Source of the DNA: Bacteroidales bacterium
GTDB lineage: Bacteria > Bacteroidota > Bacteroidia > Bacteroidales > WCHB1-69
Reading direction: 5' to 3'
Length of the DNA stretch: 7,772 nucleotides
Assembly (NCBI GenBank): GCA_012519525.1
Contig: JAAYQB010000156.1
Location: forward strand, 1-7,772
The position numbers and the translations under genes were made by a program. The notes under the pieces were generated by a model. That model was not told where the DNA came from, did not search any database, and saw nothing but the letters and a program-made list of their open reading frames with translations. Each line of letters opens with the position of its first letter. The first letter of the stretch is position 1. Shown one piece after another: positions 1-6,400 of this stretch.

Positions 1-136
1 AACGTTCACTGGGACTCCCCAATAATCCCCATTCGGTAATATTTGAATACTTAATTTTCTTTTCTTCTTGATTTTGTGCTTGAATAAGCATCATTGAAAA
101 AACAAAAATGACTATTAATACTGCTTTCGATTTCAT
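1..136 (-). CDS. Partial small exported protein (N-terminus only)
   Basis: Read on the minus strand from an ATG at 136-134, 45 complete codons are visible before the window edge, so the 3' end is missing. The product begins MKSKAVLIVIFVFSMMLIQAQ: two lysines near the N-terminus, a hydrophobic stretch (about residues 5-18) and a plausible signal peptidase I site before Gln21 (QA-Q). There is no lipobox cysteine. The mature part begins with a charged segment (NQEEKKIKYS) followed by NITEWGLLGSPSER. A short charged lead-in followed by a T-E-x-G strand is seen in small Bacteroidota outer-membrane beta-barrel proteins, but this resemblance is from memory and weak. The gene is divergent from the giant surface-protein gene at 484 and has its own -7 element about 60 bases upstream. 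The start is chosen because it is the only ATG that gives a complete signal peptide. Export is fairly secure; function is unknown. Confidence 0.75.
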   Translation of the reverse strand, partial: MKSKAVLIVIFVFSMMLIQAQNQEEKKIKYSNITEWGLLGSPSER

Positions 137-196
137 GATAAAGATGTTTTATTTATGTAAAGTTTTAATTATTTGGTTTTCTATCTTATTTTTTGT

Positions 197-204
197 CAAA
201 AGTA
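197..204 (-). promoter_or_regulatory. Bacteroidota -7 element for the leftward gene
   Basis: On the minus strand this reads TACTTTTG, an exact match to the Bacteroidota primary-sigma -7 consensus TAnnTTTG. It would give a transcript start near 190 and a leader of about 50-55 bases before the ATG at 136. No clear TTG (-33) element lies 19-21 bases upstream; that stretch is pure A/T. The call rests on the -7 match and its position. Confidence 0.5.
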
Positions 205-448
205 TAATAAATTTTTATATTAAATAATATTTGTTAAAATATTTTTCAATATGCATTTAATTAAACATATACAAGAGCTTATTTCAAATAAATCCATAAA
301 TTTATTTTTATATTTTTATCATTTTTGTTTCGTTAAAAGCTGTTTTTTGGAAGTATTTTTAATTTTTTTGTAACTATGCATAATTTTCTTCTTAATAAAA
401 TAAATTACAACTCGAACAATTTAATCCTAAAGATTGAAAAAAAAATGC

Positions 449-456
449 TACATTTG
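449..456 (+). promoter_or_regulatory. Bacteroidota -7 element for the giant surface-protein gene
   Basis: TACATTTG matches TAnnTTTG and lies 27 bases before the ATG at 484, implying a short leader of roughly 20 bases. A TTG occurs at 434-436, but only 12 bases separate it from the -7 element, fewer than the usual 19-21, so the -33 element is missing or degenerate. The A9 run at 437-445 lies immediately upstream of the -7 element. No Shine-Dalgarno sequence precedes the start codon; the bases before it are A-rich (ttaaaaa), as is common in this phylum. Confidence 0.5.
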
Positions 457-483
457 CCTTTCTGAAATATGATGATTTAAAAA

Positions 484-3400
484 ATGAAAAAAATTGTTTT
501 ATTAACAGGGTTTATAGTATTTATGTTATTGTCAAAAGCACAATATACTACCATTGTTAATGAAAAATTTAATAGTATTCCTTCTACTTGGACTGTCAAT
601 CCCATAGGAAGTTGGACGATTAATAATCTTTTTTCAGCAAGCAGTCCTTCTTCTATTTTAGGAACACTTCCTCAAGTAGCAGGCGATAGTATGGAAATAA
701 TAACGCCTTGGTATGATTTAAGCAACTATCCTTATATTTATCTTCAATTTAATCAAATCTGCAAGGTTACTGCCAATGATTTATGCCAAATTAAATACCA
801 AGAGTCAATATTGCCGGGATGGAAAGTTATCCCATCAAGTAGTTACCGAGGAAAAGATCCAAGTGCATTTAAAAATGCTCGTTTTAATCATGAAAGTTAT
901 TCGGATTGGTTGCCGTATGATTCATTGGCAATGCCGGCAAATAGTTGGTGGAAAGAAGAGTTTTTTGATATTTCAAACGAAGTTTCTTTTATGCAAGTTC
1001 GATTTAAATTCATTATAAATAGAGGGAATGTGTCTGATTCGTTGTCTGCTTATGGCTGGTTGATAGATAATTTTAAAATAATAGCTTCGCAACACGAAGT
1101 GAAATTTCCTACGATTGAATTTTTGTTTCCGTCACCGGTAGATACGATGTACAATACGGGACCCTTTCCTGTGATAGCAAAGATTGTTTCACAAACCACA
1201 GCCCCTATACAACAACCGATTAAATTAAATGTGAGTTATACTTACGATAGTGTTACGACATACGATACGCTTCTTATGTCGGCAATTGAAGGAGATTCGA
1301 TTTATAGTGCAGAAATTCCGCAAAAAATCTTTGGGACAAATATCACTTATACTGTTTATGCCGAAGATAGCATGAAAAATGATGCTATGATTTCGTCTAA
1401 TTTTTATATACGAAGACATTATGGAGGTTTTACAGGTTATATTACCGTAGGACTTCAAGCTGCGACCAATTTGTATAATATTTTGTATTATAATTATGAT
1501 TTTGGTTGGTCGCGGCAATTGTATTTAGGAACGGAAATTAATTCGACAGGGGCAGGGGGATTAATCAAAAAAATAGCATTTTATCCAAATTCCACTTGGT
1601 CGATTGCAAATCAAAAATGTTATTTTAAAGTAGTTAATGATATTAACATAAATACTGCTAATTATATTGATCCTTTGAAAGATGGAGCAACTTTAGTGTG
1701 GACGGATAATTATACCGTTACAGCCGGAACGTGGAGTGAAATTATCTTAACTCATCCGTTTTTGCTTCCTCCGGGGAAAAACCTGATGGTTTATTGGGAA
1801 AACCGAGAAGGTACTTCTAATAATAATGTTAGTACTAATTGGGCTTCAAGCAATACATCGCCTCATTATAGAGCGGTTTATAAATATGCAGATCTTTCGT
1901 TCCCTACAAGTGCAGGAACTTTTAATTACTATCGTCCCGATATACGTATGTATATTTTAGGAAGTCCAAACGATTCTAATAGTGTAGCATTACATAAAAT
2001 AGACAATCTTTACGATAGTGTAATAACAGCTCCTGCTCATCAAATGCCAATTGTCGTTACGATTAAAAATAAAGGAATTAAAGATTTAGATTCGTGTTAT
2101 ATCAATTGGACATTGAATGGAGTAATACAAACAAAATATGTTTGGAGAGGAAAAATTTCAAGTGATTTTAATGCTTCCGATACCATAGGCTATTATAATC
2201 CGAGACTGAATAATTACGACACTATTGTTATTTGGGTAAGTAATCCGAATGGAAAAACAGATACGATTACCTATGATGATACATTAACAGCTTATGTATT
2301 TGGAGTGAAGGAAATGGCAATAAATTTTGTTTCTACGATTCCTGATACTGTTTATAATACAGGTCCTTTTGTCGTAAAAGCTCAACTTTTATCTCGCAAT
2401 AATATTCCCATACAACTTCCTGTAGAACTGTATATAGCTTATACATATAATGCAACAACGACTTATGATACAATGACAATGCGACCTATAGGCAACAATC
2501 AATTCGAGGCAACGATTTCTCAGCATATTTTTGGGACAAACATATATTATGCTATTAAAAGAAAAGATGCTTTAGGGAACGATGTTTTTGCTGAAAATCA
2601 GTTTTTTATAAAAAGAATTATTGCAAGTGCAACCACAGGCTATGTTACAATAGGTACGGATACGATTCAACAAGAAAAACTTCCACTGTATAAATATTAT
2701 GATTATAGTTGGTCAAAAATATTGTTTAAATCATCGGAATTAAGTGCTTCGTCAAGTGGCGGATTGATTACAAAATTAGCATGGCAAGTGCTTTCAACAT
2801 GTCCTAATGCTGCTAATCAATATTGTTATTTTAAAGAGGTTTCAGATACTGTAGTATCGGATTTATATGAAAATCCTATTGCTAATGGAGCCGCTTTAGT
2901 TTGGACTGATACTCTTACATTGTCGGCAACAAATTGGGTTGAAATAACATTAACGGAACCGTTTTTTCTAACGCCCGGGAAACATTTAATGGTTTATTGG
3001 GAAAACTATGACGGCAATTATGCTTATCCTTATGCTAGTTTTTATGCAACAAGCACCTATCCAAATTATATGGCTGTTAGTGATTATGAAGACAATGTTT
3101 TTCCTAATTATCCTACTGCTTATAACGGAGGTTTTGAATACAATCGTCCGAATGCTCGTTTTTTCATTATAGGGAGTATTAACGATTCTAATTCAGTAGC
3201 CTTGCAATCTATAGATAGTCCAACGGAAGATTTATTAATAGATCCTAATATAACGCATATTCCTATAAAAGTTACGATAAAAAATAAAGGATTAGCACAC
3301 TTAACATCTTGTAATGTAAGCTGGTCTTTGAATGGAGTTTTTCAGTCAACAAAATTATGGCAAGGTAATTTGCCCGAAGATTTTAATGACACAATTACCC

Positions 3401-6400
3401 TTGGTTATTATGCGCCTAATGCAGGAAAAAATAATCAAATTACGGTATGGGTAAGTTTGCCGAATGGGAAAATAGATACAATTACCTATGACGATACATT
3501 GAGTATAACTATAAAAAATCAAGCAGCGGTAATGCTCAGTCTTTCCGGACCTCAAGATACTGTTTTCCATACGGGACCATTCAACGTCAATGCTCAAATA
3601 ATTTCATTAACATCTCAACCAATCGATACGAATGTAAGATTAAAAGTAGCTTATTCATATCAAAACACAACTGTTTATGATACTATTACTATGACCAATA
3701 CAGGAAACGATACACTTTGGACAGCTACTTTAAAACAAAGTCCTTTTACTTCTAAAATTACTTATTCTGTAGATGTTGTAGACAGCTTAGGCAATCATGT
3801 AATTGTTGTCAATAGTTTTTATATTCAGCGTCCTATAACGTTCGATTCAATTACCACTCCGCTAATTCCATATATTGGTGGGACTTATGTCGTCCCATTT
3901 GATTGTCGTTATGCTGTAAGTTATTCACGTGTAATTTATAAAAAAAGAGAATTGGGAGAAAAGACATCTTCTATTAGAATAACATCCATTGGGTGGAAAT
4001 CGTTGGAAGATGCAGGTTACACCTATAACACCATAAGAAATAATCAATCAGTGTATTGCAAAGAAGTTGACGATAGCGTTATTACAACTGCTAATTATAT
4101 TGACCCTATTCTTGACGGAGCAACATTGGTATGGAGCGGCTCAACAACATTGTTTGCTACACCGGGGATTTGGTATACAATTAATTTACAGCATCCTTTT
4201 GTTTTACGTCCTAATAAAAACCTAATTGTTTATTATATAGATCAACATGGAACTGCCAATGGAGTGTTTGCATGGAATTATATAAATGAACCGGGAGCAA
4301 GTGCATTTGGTTACGGATCTTCGTTAACATCTTTTTTTACTCAAAATTTATCGTCTTATAAACCATTCACACGTTTTACATTTAATCTCGTTACTAACGA
4401 CAGCAATACGGTAGAATTAACTTCTATTTTACATCCTAAAACAGTAACACCAGCCACAGTTTCAACTCCTGTAAAAGTGGTAATTACAAATAAAGGAATA
4501 CGTCAATTAGATTCATGTTCAATCAATTGGATGATAAATGGACAGCTTAAAACTCCGATTGTATGGCGAGGCAATCCAAGTTTATTCGAACAGTTTGCAG
4601 ATACGATTTTATTAGGTTCATACATGCCTACTCCTAATCAAATAGATACAATTGTCGTATGGGTTAGCAATCCGAATGGAGTAATAGATCCTATTAGCGA
4701 TGATGATACATTGGTATTGAAAGTATTTGGAAAAGCGGGAATTGTTGCCGAATTTGTTCCTCCTTTGGTAACGGATACGATTAATTCAGTAGGTCCATTT
4801 GAAATTAATGCTCGTATTCAATCTTTTAATTCTATTCCTATTTTAAATCCGATTTTAAACGTAACATATACTTATCAAAATGTAAAAACTTATGATACAA
4901 TAATGATGACTACCTTCGTACATGATTCTTTATACAAGGCAATTATCCCTCGAAAACCTTATAATACTCATATTGAATATTCTATAACATTAATAGATAG
5001 TATAGGAACAAGTTTTAAGATTGAAAACTGGTTGTATACTAAAAGAAGCCATACGACTAACGATAGCAATTCTGTTGCATTAATTAAAATTATAAGTCCT
5101 CTCGATACGGCTCAATGTTTTCAATTAGTTCCTATTCAAGTTGTGATAAAAAATAAAGGAATTAAAAATTTAACCCAATGCACCATAGAATGGAGTAAAA
5201 ATAATACGTTTCAACCAAGTTATCAATGGAGTGGAAATTTACCGGAAGATTTCACAGATACTATAACGATAGGAACATATACGCCTATTTTTGACACAAC
5301 TGATAATTTTAAAATATGGGTAAGCCTACCCAATGGGCAAATAGATTTTGTGAATGAAGATGATACCTTACAGCAAAGTGCGTATGGGTATTATTTAGGA
5401 GGAAATATAATGGCAAAATCCATTGTTTCGCCTGTAAATATAGCAGGAGAAGTCTGTTTTCCGGAAAAAATAGTTTTAAAAGTTAATTTAGAAAATGTAG
5501 GGACAAGAATTGTTGATTTTTCAATGTATCCTATTACATTTTATATTCATATTACAGGAGCTGTTAATCAACAGAAACAGAAAATAATAAGCAATGGAGT
5601 TATTGGTTTTGGTGAAAAAGAAATAATAGTCGATACCATTGATAGTAAAACCCCCGGCTTATATAACATAAAAGTTTATTATGATTGTAGTGATGATGTT
5701 ATTCATACGGACGATACACTTCACACAACGTATAATGTGAATATGATTGCTTTCCCGTATGATAATGATTTTAGTGTTCCAACGAATGATTATCAAGTTA
5801 AACAAACAGGAAATATTGCATGGCAAATCATTACGAATCCGAGTGTAAATCCTATTTACGGGACAGGAGTTTTAGGCGTAGGTTCGTCGGCTGGAGATAC
5901 TTCGACTTTAGTGTTTTATCCTATCAATATTAAAGGAACCGTATTCCCGACATTGAATTTTTGGTTTGCACATAACGATAAAAATCCGACAGCCAAAGAC
6001 CGTGTTTTGTTAAAAGTTTCTAAAGATGGAGGCAATACATTTACGCTTTTACAAACAGTTTATCGTTATGATACATTGGCAAGTACACCTATATGGAAAA
6101 ATTATACGATAGATTTATTAAATTATTCAACAGAAACATGCCTGCTATTTGCATTGGAAGCCATAAGCGAAGGAGGAGGTGAAATGTTGATAGACAGATT
6201 TAGAATCAATTCCAATTATGAAATAGGATTAACAAATATGGATATTCAAACATTGGATAAATTAATAGCTTGCGATTTGTCCAATCAATCATTGTCGGTA
6301 ACGATTGCGAATAATGTAAATAAAGATTTGGATTTTTCGGAAAATCCTATAACCGTAACAATTAAAGTAAGTGGAGCCGTAAATCAAACCTATTCAAAAA

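Larger units (their letters stand above)
137..483. other. Divergent intergenic region, no gene
   Basis: These 347 bases separate two divergent start codons. They are extremely A+T-rich and stop-dense in all frames, and I see no RNA gene. The identifiable content is a leftward -7 element at 197-204, a rightward -7 element at 449-456, and an A9 tract at 437-445. An all-A/T seven-base hairpin at 226-243 is probably chance. Confidence 0.7.

Noticed and set aside
226..243. Seven-base inverted repeat AATATTT/AAATATT with a four-base loop followed by T residues
   Set aside because: Every pair is A-T, it lies between divergent starts where no terminator is expected, and such repeats arise easily in this composition.
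776..1018. Open frame of 80 codons on the plus strand inside the giant gene
   Set aside because: It overlaps the conserved J1 domain in another frame, has no signal or recognisable motif, and is a compositional shadow.
1225..1518. Open frame of 97 codons on the minus strand
   Set aside because: It lies antisense to A1-B1 coding sequence; the Ile-, Arg- and Ser-rich translation looks like an antisense shadow and no minus-strand promoter was found.
3355..3597. Open frame of 80 codons on the minus strand
   Set aside because: It lies antisense to C2-A3, with no domain and no start context; shadow of the real gene.
1102..5388. Recent tandem duplication or assembly artefact of the repeat units
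   Set aside because: The units match clearly in protein but have diverged in DNA, with only short shared runs such as the codons for KNKG; the copies are old and genuinely distinct.
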